Source of the DNA: Rhynchopus sp. YZ270_cl-10
Lineage: Eukaryota > Euglenozoa > Diplonemea > Diplonemida > Diplonemidae
NCBI GenBank assembly: GCA_964035575.1
Contig: OZ037842.1
Coordinates: 124,001 to 188,000, forward strand
Reading direction: 5' to 3'
Length of the DNA stretch: 64,000 bases
Positions within the stretch are counted from its first letter, which is position 1. Each line of letters begins with the position of its first letter. Shown piece by piece: positions 45,525 to 56,462 of this stretch. The position numbers and the translations under genes are program-made. The notes beneath the pieces were generated by a model. The model was not told the DNA's origin. It saw only the letters and a list, made by a program, of their open reading frames with translations, and did not search any database.

Positions 45525-46000
45525 TCACGTTACGAGATACTCGAAAACAAAGCGTGGCGGGTGGTGGAATAAGCGCTCAGCTGTGCTTGTACCCACAGGA
45601 AGAGTGAACAAGAGACGGAGTAACGTCCTCATCTGAGGGTACTCGGTGTCACCTTCCTCATTGAGCTCAACATACATCAGAACGTCATGAAGAGTTGTCA
45701 TTGAGGTGCACACCCTCAACGCCGACTTGAGCTCTTGCCACTCTGCCAACAGGTCACTGAATTCAACCCCCTGCACAATACTGGCTGTCTGGAACTGCTT
45801 CCGTTCAGCGGTGTCGCTGTACACCGGCTTCAGCGCATCCCCGCCCACGACATCGTGATGCATGTAGGCCAGTTTGTGGGGGGTGAAGAACTGGTCGTAC
45901 AATCTGCCTAGCTGTTCAATGCTGTACTCCGTGCGCAAAGGGTTTGAGGGGAATGATAGAGGGGGATACCATAAGTGCGGCCGCAGATCTGCGCGACGCC
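45525..46000 (-). pseudogene. hAT transposase C-terminal fragment
   Basis: The minus-strand reading frame ends with YPQMRTLLRLLFTLPVGTSTAERLF, matching the hAT dimerisation block (usually LL..LPxSTAxAERxFS). Upstream, TEYSIEQLGRLYDQFF through TTLHDVLMYVELN fits the helical region before it. The usual continuation after AERxFS is lost: the frame runs 12 more unrelated residues to a stop at 45525. No N-terminal catalytic part or 8-bp duplication was found, so it is a decayed DNA transposon. Confidence 0.6.
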
Positions 46001-46120
46001 AAAGAGGGGAGGCCTTTATTTTTCTATACGGGGTGGGGTGCGTCCCCTGCGGGGCCGCACCCCACTCGTCCACTTTACAATGTACCCCGGGCCCTCTCCC
46101 CACCCATTTTTCCCACTCCC

Positions 46121-46197
46121 CGGATGAACTTCGTCCGGACGAACTTCGTCCGGCAGTTTTTTTTTTTTTTTTCCCCTACCGGACGAACTTCGTCCGA
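46121..46197. repeat. CGGACGAACTTCGTCCG palindromes
   Basis: Two adjacent near-perfect 17-bp palindromes at 46121-46153 and one at 46180-46197 are separated by a T-tract. Confidence 0.8.
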
Positions 46198-46419
46198 TTT
46201 TTGGGTCGCGGAAACACTGGGTTTTGCTTTCGCAGAACTTTCCACAGAGCAAGATGCACTTTGAATGACAATAACTTTGTACTGACCATCTGGACGATGG
46301 TTGACCGTTTTTTTAAAAAAATTAACCCTATACACCCCAAGAGCCACTTTAATGGCTTTCGAAATGACGCCATGCTGTTAGACAGGTTCAACTCATTTTT
46401 GTAAAAACATTTTTTTTAT

Positions 46420-47660
46420 GTGGAAAGAATTTGCACCGATCTTTCAAAAGAAGCAAGAGTCGAAAACTTTTATGCATCGGATATTACTTTCGGTGCTGGG
46501 GGCTGGGGTGCTACTTTCACCAAAAGTGACGTTTTTTCACCCACACCCCCAATCTGTACCTTTCGCGATACCCAATGCCGCCAAGCCCTTAGTCGGGTTC
46601 TACCCATTTTCGTGAACACAATTTTTTATATATTTTGAAAGATTTTTCGCCGATCTTTCAAAAGAAGCAAGAATCGAAAACTTTTATGCATCGGATATTA
46701 CTTTCGATGCTGGGGGGAGGCGGGGTGGGGGTGTGAGCACCCCTGTGACCCCCCCATATTCTAAAATCTGTAAGACAACGTGCTCTGACATAGGTTCTAC
46801 TCATTTTCGTAAAAACACTTTTTTTATGTTGAAAGAATTTGCACCGATCTTTCAAAAGAAGCAAAAATCGAAAACTTTTGTGCATCTGATATTACTTTCG
46901 ATGCTGGGGGGAGTAGTACCACTTTTCACGGCCCTTTGGACGGGCACCCCCTATTCTGGCTCCTCAATGACACCCCATGCTCTGTATGAGGTTCTACTTG
47001 TTTTCGTTAAAATATTTTTATATATTTCAAAGATTTTGACACGAATCTTTCAAAAGAAACAAGAATCGAAAACTTTTACGCATCTGATTGCACTTTGGAT
47101 CTGTGGACTGCTACCCACCCAAGAGGCACCCCTTCGACCCGAAGGACATGGTTATGACTAGGGGTCGTCATGATCTGATAATGGTTCTGCTTGTTTTCGT
47201 AAAAATCCTTTGGTTTTAGGGAAACTATTTGACTCAAATCTTTTAAAATAAGCAAAAATCGAAAACCTTTGTGCATCTGTTTGCCATTTGGATGCTGGGG
47301 CGAGTTGCCACCAAAACCACAAAAACACCCCACACACACGACCTATGCAGAGCACATAGTAAGCCGAATTTTCACTGTTTTTTCGTATTTCGGGGTGCTT
47401 TTTTCATGGATTTTCGGGTCACAGGGTCGTTCCGACCCATTCTGGGGGCTTTCGACCTCAGGAGATGCCCAAATTGTGAAAAATCGCCCATTTTTTACGT
47501 TTTTAGACATGTTTCAGTGTAAATCGTTAAGGAAACCAGTTTTAGACATGGCTGTTAACAGAGCTGCACTCATATAAGTTGGGTTCTACTAGGACTTTTT
47601 GCTCGATTTTTTTTTCTTTGAAAAGATTTTGTGATCAATCTTTCAAATAACGCCATTTTC
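46420..47660. repeat. Diverged ~200-bp tandem satellite
   Basis: CGATCTTTCAAAAGAAGCA followed by GAATCGAAAACTTTT and GCATCGGATATTACTTT recurs at 46437, 46653, 46844, 47044 and 47235, with a decayed copy near 47635. Spacing is 190-216 bp. Copies differ by many substitutions, so the array is old. Confidence 0.8.
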
Positions 47661-48112
47661 GGACAACAATAATTTACGGGTTTTTCCTCGGCCGGCCGAA
47701 TTAGTCAAAAACCAAAAAGTGGATTTTATGCTTACCTCATTTTGGGGATAACATTTTTTTTCGAAAAAAAACTTAAAAAAATGGAATTGAAAGCCGTGTT
47801 CAAAATCTTTCAATTGCGGCTAGGTACGATCAAAAATTTGCATCTGGGGTCCCCTTACCGGTTGGAGAGCCCCAAAAACCAAAACTCAAAAGTGGCTTGA
47901 AAAAACGGCTTGGGAGGTATAGGGTTAAAAGAAGAAAAGAAAAGAAAAAAAGAGGCGTAAAAAAGAAGCTCTGATCGATCAAAATCTTTTACTGGTACCG
48001 TGTTATTACTGTAAATAATTCTAATATTATTTTTTGTGGTTTTGGCGTGAAAAAAAAAACTATTTTTTGGAATATCCCCTCTCTCTGCGAAGGCAATCAG
48101 ACCGAACTGGGG

Positions 48113-48149
<37 letters not shown>

Positions 48150-49596
48150 ACCTTGATTTTTTCTTTTTCCCGTTTTTGATATCGGCAGAATCACTTTGCA
48201 ACTACCAAAAAAAGAAGGCAAGGAGTAAAGTGGTTGTAGTTTTGTTTGCTTTTTTTTTTTTTTTTTTTGAAAATGCTAGAGTTTGGCGTATAGTAGGTAC
48301 ATCACATTGTTTCGTTAGTTTCTTTTTTTTTTTTTTTTTTTTGTCTTTCTTTCTTTCGTTCTGGGGTAGATTATGTTCCTATTCTTTGTTGAAAAATTCA
48401 GGGGTTTTTTTATTGTTTTTATTGTTTTGAGTCACACAATTCTTATTTCAATGCAATTTACCAATAATTTTGGTATTATAATTACCGTATTCGTAAAAAC
48501 GTTCGAACTTCCAGAAAAATCCTGAAAAGGTCGAACATTAGTCCGATCGACAATTTTTTCCGATGACGGTACTATCCAGCGTGTACGAGAGGCGATCACA
48601 GATGGACAGGACTGTTGAAAATTTTTTTTTTCACTGTAACCTACCGGAGTAGGCGTGACGCTGACTACACGGTAGTTATTGGTAGCCGCACCACTGGTGG
48701 AATCTTTTGCCCATCCGTTTGGAATTCTCAACAGTTTGCACTACTAACACAGAGAAGTCACCCTTCATCGTTTTTCGGCCTGTCGCCATCCGTGTATTTG
48801 AATTTCTCAAAGAAAAAAACAGACCAGTCTGGCCCAGATCCTTTTTTTTCACTACTTTTTATTGGTAGCTGGCGCAAAAAAAATACATCACATTAAGGGG
48901 GAAATATCACTCGAGAGAAAAATTGAAACAAAAAAAAGGGGGCATACTCTTGGAGGGAGCATGCCTGGGGGAGGGTTCCATTGGGGTAGCGCGAAGGACT
49001 CTGTAGCATATTCTTATTGATCAAAAAATAACGACTTATTTCGAATCCCCTTTTTGTCAGCCCACTGAGAAAAAGGTGAATGTGCCTTGTTGCACACTGT
49101 TCTAACACAAAGAACTGCCAAAAAACCCCACCGAAGTGAACACAACACATTTTCGAATGAGAAATTGTTTTTTTGTTTCACGATAGAAATAAACAAATAC
49201 TCTGGAAGTTGGTCCCATCTGAAAAAGGGCGATCTGATACGGGGAGAGCTGAGAGCTGAGAGTTGTGAGACACTGATAGTGTGTAACAAAAAATTCGTCT
49301 CCCCCCTTTTCAGATACCCTAGAAGTGCGGTACAGTGGGTGAAAATTTAAAAAAAAAAAATCTCAAAATCTCAACGTATGCACTTCAGTGAAAGCATAGG
49401 TATAGGGATCAAAAAAAATGTTCCAAAAAAAAAAAAAAAGAGGGTAAAATAACACCTGATTTTGCCTGAAATTTGGGTGAAGTTTTGGGGGGGTTTAAAC
49501 ACCACCAAACTCCACAAAAATCTCAGGAAACATCAGGTGGGAAATATTGTTAAAGGTGACCATTGTCTCTAGAAGATATACCTTAATATGGCTTGA

Positions 49597-49628
49597 AAGA
49601 TGAAATGTGTCTCTCGTGCACGTACATC
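49597..49628 (-). ncRNA. CACGAGAGG-family hairpin
   Basis: Outer GAUG/CAUC and upper GUG/CAC pairs around CACGAGAGA on the gene strand. Confidence 0.5.
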
Positions 49629-50500
49629 AAAAAAGAAAAAGAATCAGAAAAAAAGAAATAAAATAAAAAGGCAAGAGAATCCAGTCTGCAAGGGGAGCAT
49701 AATTAAAGAATGGACTAGATGAACGGGAAAATGGGTAACAAAAAACGGGTGAAAAAAAAAATGAGGAAACAAATCCAGGGGAGAAAAGGGACACACAAAA
49801 AATGTTGCAAAAGGGAGAGGAATGGGAGGAATGGAATGGGAAGAACAAGATTTTTTTTTTGAAAAAAAACCGTGAGAAATTCACGTGGAGACACTAAACA
49901 TTGGCACGCAAAAAAATATAATACACGTAGCTATACGAGTATTTGGTTTACTTCGTTTCGTTGCTTTTTAAACTTGACGTTTTTTGCATTCTGCCCAAGC
50001 CGCAGTCTTCCTCCCCACCCTTCTAGATATCACCACTGTAAATGGAAATTTTCCCGGTATCATATTTCATAGTGTATTCGTTTATATTTTTCTTTTGAAG
50101 CTTCCTTTTTATCATGGATGTACAAAGCACTTGAACGAAAAAGTACTAAAAAGTATTTCAACATTCAATAAATTGATAGCATAGGATACAGGGATCAACA
50201 AAGATGTTCCCATACTAGAGACAACAAAAAATTCATATCCCACCAAGTACTTGAAACAAAGAAAGTACTTGAAGTGAGCGAAAAAAAAAGTTAAAAAAAA
50301 GTGAATAAGTACTTTGTGAACATCCATGGCTTATGATTTTTGACAAAAAAAAGAAAAAACACAGAAATGAAAATTAGTGTTGACAGATAGCACGGTTTTC
50401 TTCACAGGATCCTTAAAAGAGAGCAAATAAAAGGAGTAATCTGACGGACTGCCAAAAAGGCAAAGAAAATGCGCGATTTGAAAAAAAAGATACAAAATAA

Positions 50501-50537
50501 GAGACACACCTCTCAGTGGGGAGAGTACTTAGTCGCT
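50501..50537 (-). ncRNA. CACGAGAGG-family hairpin, divergent
   Basis: GCGACUAAGU start with a CUCUC/GAGAG upper stem. The loop motif is lost. Confidence 0.35.
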
Positions 50538-50965
50538 TTGATTGCAATTGTCATCGCATCAGCTGTGCAAAAAAATCATACCCACTAATTTTCACTATTT
50601 TTTTTGTCATAAAATTGAAAAGTTCAAAAGAAGAAAAAAACATGCAGGAGGAAAATTTCCAGGAGGAGGATAACGCGAAACGGATGGGGGAGGTGATGGC
50701 TGTTGCTTGGATAAGGATTTACGCCCTATTTTTTTTTTCTTTTTTTTTTTTGGGGAGGAAGGGGAGGAATGGTGACAAACGGGAGAAATGTGTGGCTGTT
50801 TGTGGGTCAAGGGGAATTAGCTGTGTTTTGGGGGAGAACATAAGTAAAAGAAAAACTCCCCTCAAAACATGAAAGACAAAACAAAAAAAGTGATTATTTA
50901 AAAAACAAAATAGCATAGTACCATACGTACCCCGAATGTAGGTACCAAAAAAAAACAAAGTTGAC

Positions 50966-50999
50966 AAGATGAAACTAAGCCTCTCGTGCTTAGTCACCC
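50966..50999 (-). ncRNA. CACGAGAGG hairpin, canonical form
   Basis: GGUGACUAAGCACGAGAGG followed by CUUAG and UUCAUCUU; stems CUAAGC/GCUUAG and GGUGA/UCAUC. Confidence 0.6.
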
Positions 51000-52690
51000 C
51001 AAAGCAAAGTGAGGGGTTGCAGGGTTGCAAACCCAGAGTGTTCCAAAGGGGTTCTGTGAGTGATAAATATAATGTGAAGGACAGCGAAAATCAAAATTAT
51101 GGGGAAATAAAAAAACAATTTTTTTTTGTAGTTCCAAAGAAGGGGGTGATAGGGGAGGGACAAAGCAAGGCCCAATATGGGTTATTTGTTTTTGAAAATA
51201 AAAAATAAAAAAAAGGAAAAACAGTTGCAGTGGAAGAAGACGCTCTTCACTGCAACTTTCAAAGTAATCTTTTTGTTTCTCGCAGGCAAAGGGTTTGCCT
51301 GGAGCATGTTGGAGAAAGGAACAAAAAAGAAAATAAGCAATAGGTGGGGTGATCAGGGGTACTTTTCTGCCACTCTGGTCACAGAAACATCACCATTAGG
51401 CCTCAATGGGACATATACTGAAAAGAGATTTTTTGCTCAATTGACAATTTCTTGATTGTAATAAATGAACTGCAACAGTTCATCCAACAACAGAAGATGT
51501 AAAAAAAGAAAAGAAACCTGGTGGCTAAAAACTACAGGTTTTGTAAGGCAGAGAGGCTAGTGTTATTTGCAAAATAGGAACTGTTGCTCTTTCTCTTTCC
51601 CCCCTTGTGCCATAACTCGTAAGACCGCTAACTATGCGGGGTTTACTGATTGCAAGACAAGGGGGTTAAGTTAACTCCATCAATAACCGAAGTCTAATGA
51701 GGAGTCGCAGAAAAGAAATGCAACCACCCGTTTGTATCTTGGTCTGTGTAAGGCTGGTGGCCCCCACGGTGTTGGTGTTGATGTTCCCAAATTACTATTT
51801 GATTTCACAAAAAGGAGGAAAAACAGGAAAACAAGAATAAAACGGGGTGAAAGGAGAGAGGGAGTTCGGGGGCTTAGACTCGGTTTACACTTCTTGTCAT
51901 TCCAAATAAGAAATGCAACGTTTGTCAAAGAAAAGAAAATTTGGGAGGAGAGAGGAAGAAAAAGGCGGGAAAAATGTGATGGTTAAAAAAAAACACAGCG
52001 TTTTAACAAGACAGGAATTCAAACGGGGAACTGGGAGGGGCAGATATACACACGGACTATGGGGGACAGCTGAGGTTATTATTTTACCCCAACAGCAGCA
52101 AGAGCCGTCATGGAAACTGGGGAAGGGAAGGGAAGGGAAGGGACGGGACAGGATAAACACATTGCCGCAATGAAAGGAAGGGGGAAGTGACAAAAGAATG
52201 GGATTGGGAATGGGGTTTTTTTTGTCAATTACGTTTTTGTCGTTTGTCGTCGAAACGACAAACAAAAAGTACCTGTTTAAAAAAAATGCAAAAGCGAAAG
52301 CTGGTAAGATGAATAGAGTCTTGGAATAGGCGGGATCGGTTGGACTGAGTTTTTATTTTATTTATTTTTTTTTTTGCCGGCTGTGCGCGGCTGTGTCCCC
52401 ACAAGGAAAAGGGAAACCGATCCCTTCCCTGCCCAGTCGCAGTGTGGAACCCCGCTATGTGGCACAACAATACAAAGAGGACAGTACTATATGGCGCGGC
52501 CAAAAAAAATTACCATGTAGTCAGACATAGGTAAACAGTTAACAGTAGTAACTCTGATACAAAGGAAAAAAAAGGTTCTATCGTTGAGTGCTCAATTACC
52601 CTGTTATAGGGGTGATTGGCGACCGTGTCGGAGGAACTATTTCTCCTTTAAGCTGCGCTTTGTAGGTATACAAAAAAGAGAGAAATGTTT

Positions 52691-52726
52691 AAGACGACCC
52701 TAAGCCTCGCGTGGCTCAGATGCCTT
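52691..52726 (-). ncRNA. CACGAGAGG hairpin with compensatory changes
   Basis: The outer stem is AAGGC/GUCUU here against AGGUGA/UCAUCU elsewhere (U-A replaced by C-G). The upper stem is CUGAGC/GCUUAG with a loop containing ACGCGAG. It is about 1.1 kb downstream of the zinc-finger gene stop. Confidence 0.6.
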
Positions 52727-53790
52727 TAAAAAAGAGAGGAAGATACGAGAACAACAAAACTCTATTTCACAAATCATAACTGTTGGATGCATGGAGGGGT
52801 TGTGTTTTTAAAAGGTGTTTTTTTTTTTTTTCGTTTTGTTGTTTTCCTAGTGGGCATCATCCTGTAAGGCCTTTTGTAGCAGGCATGAATCCTGCCAATG
52901 AAGCCTCGAGCAGGAAGCACCGGTAGAGGGGAGGTATTTTCATAAAAAAAAAGGATAAAACTTCAACAAAAGATGACAACCTTGCGTGCCATAAAAATAG
53001 ATTCTCAACGTAAGATTTCAAATGAGTTTTTCAGGATAAAACCGAAAAAATGAAGGGGAAAAAAAAAATAGAACAAGACAGAGAGAGGAGAAGGTGATTG
53101 GCATACAGAGAAAAGTAAAAGAAAAATTGTTTCATATACTAACTATTCTACTGAATAGAAGGTATAATAGGGTGCACTAAATGTACCCAAAACAAGAAAA
53201 AGAAAAAATAAAAACAGGATTTTTTGACGTTTTGTGTTATGCGCAATAAAAAATGCTTTCAAAGAAACATTCTACTGCATTACGTTTTGGTTGATAATCG
53301 TTTTGGAGGGGCTTACGTGTGTTTAAGGGGAAAATGAAATATAAAAAAATGGTGTGGCTTCTGTGAATTTGTTCACGTTGTGAAACAGGGGGAAACCCCA
53401 TCTGAGAGAATGACTCTGTGTGTCCCCTCAGAGGTGGATAAACAAGAGAGCAACAAAACAAAACTAACCTTCTCCGTACCAAGGCCAAATCCGTTGTGAA
53501 AGTTTGCATTGTTGCCCCCTCCTTTTTTCATTGTTTCGTGGCACGTTTTTTTTCATATTTTTTTTAAAAAGGCAAAGGTTGAAAAGATAAACATGGCATC
53601 CATCTTAATCAAACAAATATTCGTCTTGTTATTCGACGCTGTTGTAAGGGGGTGTAGGGAAGGAACCACAAAAAAAAGAAGAAAAAAAACATTATTTTAG
53701 AGAGGAATTGACGCTTTTTCTTCACCGGTTTGAAGCTTTTCACAGTATATTTTCCCCCATATTAAAAAAAAAGGTTAAATAACATTGCGA

Positions 53791-54942
53791 TTAGCCTTCA
53801 AACGCGGTTGGGAGAAGCGATTCAAGCAAGAAGATTAGTTCGTGGTCGGCAGCTTCTGTGCCGTTTTCTGCGAAGGATCTGCGGAGAGAAGGGAGGTCGT
53901 CGTCACTTGTGGCCGACGCAGCACGGCTGCTGTCCTTCACGCTCTCTGCCTCTGACGTGGCGTACCCACCACACTCCGACTTACAGGCCTCTGCAGCCAA
54001 GGCCTCCAGCCTTGCCCTCTGTGCTGACCCGGTGCCGGAGGTAGTGCTTCCGTTCTTGCAGTTCTCGACGGAGTCGGTGCTCAACGGGCAGTAGTACACA
54101 TCAGAGGACGCGGTGTCGCCGTTCAAAGGAAGCGGGCTCTTCGAGACGTAGTGCCCACCACGCCTCTGCGCAGTGACACTCACAATGCGCACGTTCTCAA
54201 TGTGCTTCCTGCCCTTCTCATGCACAGAGTACTGCCTCAGCGAGTTGCACACCACAGCGCACTCAACGCATTTGTACTTCTTTGCGCGCACCGTCAAACG
54301 CTCCTTGGGCTGGCTCACCAAAAGACGCCCTGTGAACTTCACACGCAGCGTCGTTGAGAGGAAGTACGCCAGACGCCCCGGGTGCAGCCAGTGGGAGACA
54401 TGCGGCCACTTCTCGGAGAACTCCGCACACTGAGTGGACCACTGCACGCACTCCACTGCGCTTGCCCGCAAGGTGCTGCGGATCACATTGATAAAGTCCT
54501 TTTCACAGGCCATGATCTCTTTCGAGTGGACGGGGGCGTTCTGGCCTTCGTTTGCCGCTGCAGCCCAGTCTGCGGAGGTGGGACGGTAGGCCTTGCGGAG
54601 AAGACGGGTACGGAACATCTCGACTGCGATGCGGACCTTCTCCTCCTCAGAGGCGTCGTGGCAGGGTGAGGGTGTGTCGGAGGACTCTGATGTGAAGGAG
54701 GCTGGTGCGGGGTGTGACATGGAGAGGGACAGCTCCTGCGATTCGTCGTCGTTAGCCATGGACGACACGGAGCATGGGGGCTGCTGCCACTTTGCGTCTG
54801 TCGTCGTCGTCGTAGGCGTCATGGTGTAGTCTGTGGCTGTGCTCTCCGCCTTTTGGCAGTGAAATGCAGCGGAAAACCCTGCAAGCGACTCTACGAATTG
54901 GTTCGACGTAAACGCCGAAGCCTGTGGGTACAATGCAGACAT
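53791..54942 (-). CDS. Matrin/U1-type C2H2 zinc-finger protein
   Basis: 383 aa from the ATG at 54942. An in-frame ATG 282 bp further upstream was rejected because a TTGTTACAG acceptor lies between and the added residues look like leader DNA. Residues 1-100 are Ser/Thr-rich and probably disordered. About 105-220 is a conserved-looking helical region (WxxxAxEF..KWPHVSHWLHPGR). C225, C228, H241 and H247 form a CX2CX12HX5H finger, the spacing of U1-C/matrin/JAZ fingers that often bind structured RNA. Residues 250-383 are low complexity with an acidic end. RNA binding is inference from the finger type; the rest is unrecognised. Neighbours are unrelated. Confidence 0.8.
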   Translation of the reverse strand: MSALYPQASAFTSNQFVESLAGFSAAFHCQKAESTATDYTMTPTTTTTDAKWQQPPCSVSSMANDDESQELSLSMSHPAPASFTSESSDTPSPCHDASEEEKVRIAVEMFRTRLLRKAYRPTSADWAAAANEGQNAPVHSKEIMACEKDFINVIRSTLRASAVECVQWSTQCAEFSEKWPHVSHWLHPGRLAYFLSTTLRVKFTGRLLVSQPKERLTVRAKKYKCVECAVVCNSLRQYSVHEKGRKHIENVRIVSVTAQRRGGHYVSKSPLPLNGDTASSDVYYCPLSTDSVENCKNGSTTSGTGSAQRARLEALAAEACKSECGGYATSEAESVKDSSRAASATSDDDLPSLRRSFAENGTEAADHELIFLLESLLPTAFEG

Positions 54943-54972
54943 CTTTTGTTGTGTATGTTGTGCGTTAATTTG

Positions 54973-55010
54973 CTGTAACAATAGGGTGGTGGTGGTAGTG
55001 GTGCAATGAA
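54973..55010 (-). promoter_or_regulatory. Probable splice acceptor upstream of the zinc-finger gene
   Basis: Sense strand CACCACCACCCTATTGTTACAG, 30 bp upstream of the ATG, followed by an A/C-rich leader ending ACACAACAAAAG. Confidence 0.5.
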
Positions 55011-56462
55011 AGTGCCAGGGGGTTATCAAGGAAAGCCTCCAAACCGTTTGTGCCCTCGCATCGGAGAGGAGAGTGGAAGGGAGCCCTGAGATCAGGACGC
55101 AAAGACCGACACAGAAAAGAAGAATTTGATGAACGACGACTTTTTTGAAACCGTTGACAGAGGTGGTGGACGGCGCAGGTGTGACAATAAGATAAGAAGC
55201 ACAGCGTATAACACCGCAACACAAGCCAGCGCCTCAGGGAAAAACCCCAAAGACGCTGGTAGCGGGGCCCGCTGGCAGAAAGCATAGCGAGGTTAAGAGA
55301 AATCGTCTGCACCTTGCTGAAGGGAGTTCGACCGGTCCGGCATATAGAAACCCGGGGGGGAAACTACGCGTGTCTCCCCCTCGATCACTCTGGAGTTTGT
55401 GAGGAACATTTGCGGAGGTGGGAGTTGCCTCAGACTTTCTCACCGTTCTACACGATTGCATGAAAAAAGAGCTGAACTAAAAAAGAAAATATATCAGGTC
55501 TTTGTTTGTGCAGTTTTGTTTTCCCAAAATCGCTTCCTCCAATATTTTTTTTTTTGTACTTACAACTAAAAGATGCTGTTGTGTGAAAAAAAAATAAATC
55601 AAAATAAGAAAACTGGAGATCGGACACACCCCCGCTCGCCCCTCTTCAACACATCTTTTTTAAAGAATAGTTTGCTGAGGATGTGAGAGGGTTACTTTTA
55701 TACCACCCGGATTGTTTCCAGTCTTCAAGGTGTTTGTTGTGAGCGAATCAGTGTTTACTAGATGGGGGAATTTTCGGTTCAAAATAGAAATGCGTGAAGT
55801 TCACGCGAGAAAAAAGCGAGGAATCTACACGTCATCAATTTTTCAGAAAAAGAAAAGAGAAAAAAAAAAACAAAACAACACAAAACTGTAGTTGTTGATG
55901 CAGGCACTTCCGGATGAAAGCAAAATGAAATACCTAGTCGTCGTTGCAGCGTCCAGCGGTTTAATAACAGCAAAAACAAAATGGAATGCAATTAACTATG
56001 TAGTCGCAGAAATGGGAGAAAGCGAGGTTGAAAGAATATGAAGAAAAAAATTTATAAGATGACCCTAAGCCTCTCGTGCTTAGTCACCTGGATTCACAAT
56101 CATTATCTTGAAAAGGTATCAAAAATGAAGATGTTCTGCGGGGCTAATGGATACGATATTTCAGTAATAAGTAAACTGCGAAGCAAAATAAAGTTGACTT
56201 GAAAAACCTGAAATAAAAATCCAAAAATAAAAACCAAATAAAAACAAAGTGGGCATAGGGTGGGACTCACGATCAGTCAAAGAACAATTCTGGATATGAC
56301 AGAAATGGGAGAAGAGAGAGCAAAATGGGCCAAACAACGAAAATGCAAAGTGTGGGGGTAACCATCACTGGAAGAAGAAAATAGTACGCCCGAAAACATT
56401 GGTCCCGCACCCGTTCATATTATTGAGTATTGACATCATGGTGTCAAGGAAACACGCTATGT
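55011..56462. other. Intergenic DNA with relics of the lectin-unit flank
   Basis: 55480-55585 (CAGGTCTTTGTTTGTG..., CAAAATCGCTTCCTCCAAT, ACAACTAAAAGATG) and 55885-55925 (GTTGATGCAGGCAC, CCGGATGAAAGCA) are diverged copies of non-coding lectin-unit DNA. A family hairpin is at 56056-56089. No gene seen. Confidence 0.6.
56056..56089 (-). ncRNA. CACGAGAGG hairpin, canonical form
   Basis: AGGUGA/UCAUCU and UAAGC/GCUUA with loop ACGAGAG. It lies about 370 bp downstream of the stop of the membrane-protein gene. Confidence 0.6.

Larger units (their letters stand above)
47661..53790. other. Gene-free AT-rich intergenic DNA
   Basis: Contains long T-tracts (48117-48147, 48251-48269, 48324-48343), a GCATAGGTATAGGGATCA repeat (49394, 50182), and family hairpins listed separately. 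Open frames here are short and low in complexity. I could not support any gene, but small multi-exon genes cannot be excluded. Confidence 0.5.

Noticed and set aside
54943-55224. N-terminal extension of the zinc-finger gene
   Set aside because: It crosses a likely splice acceptor and has an unrelated hydrophobic composition.
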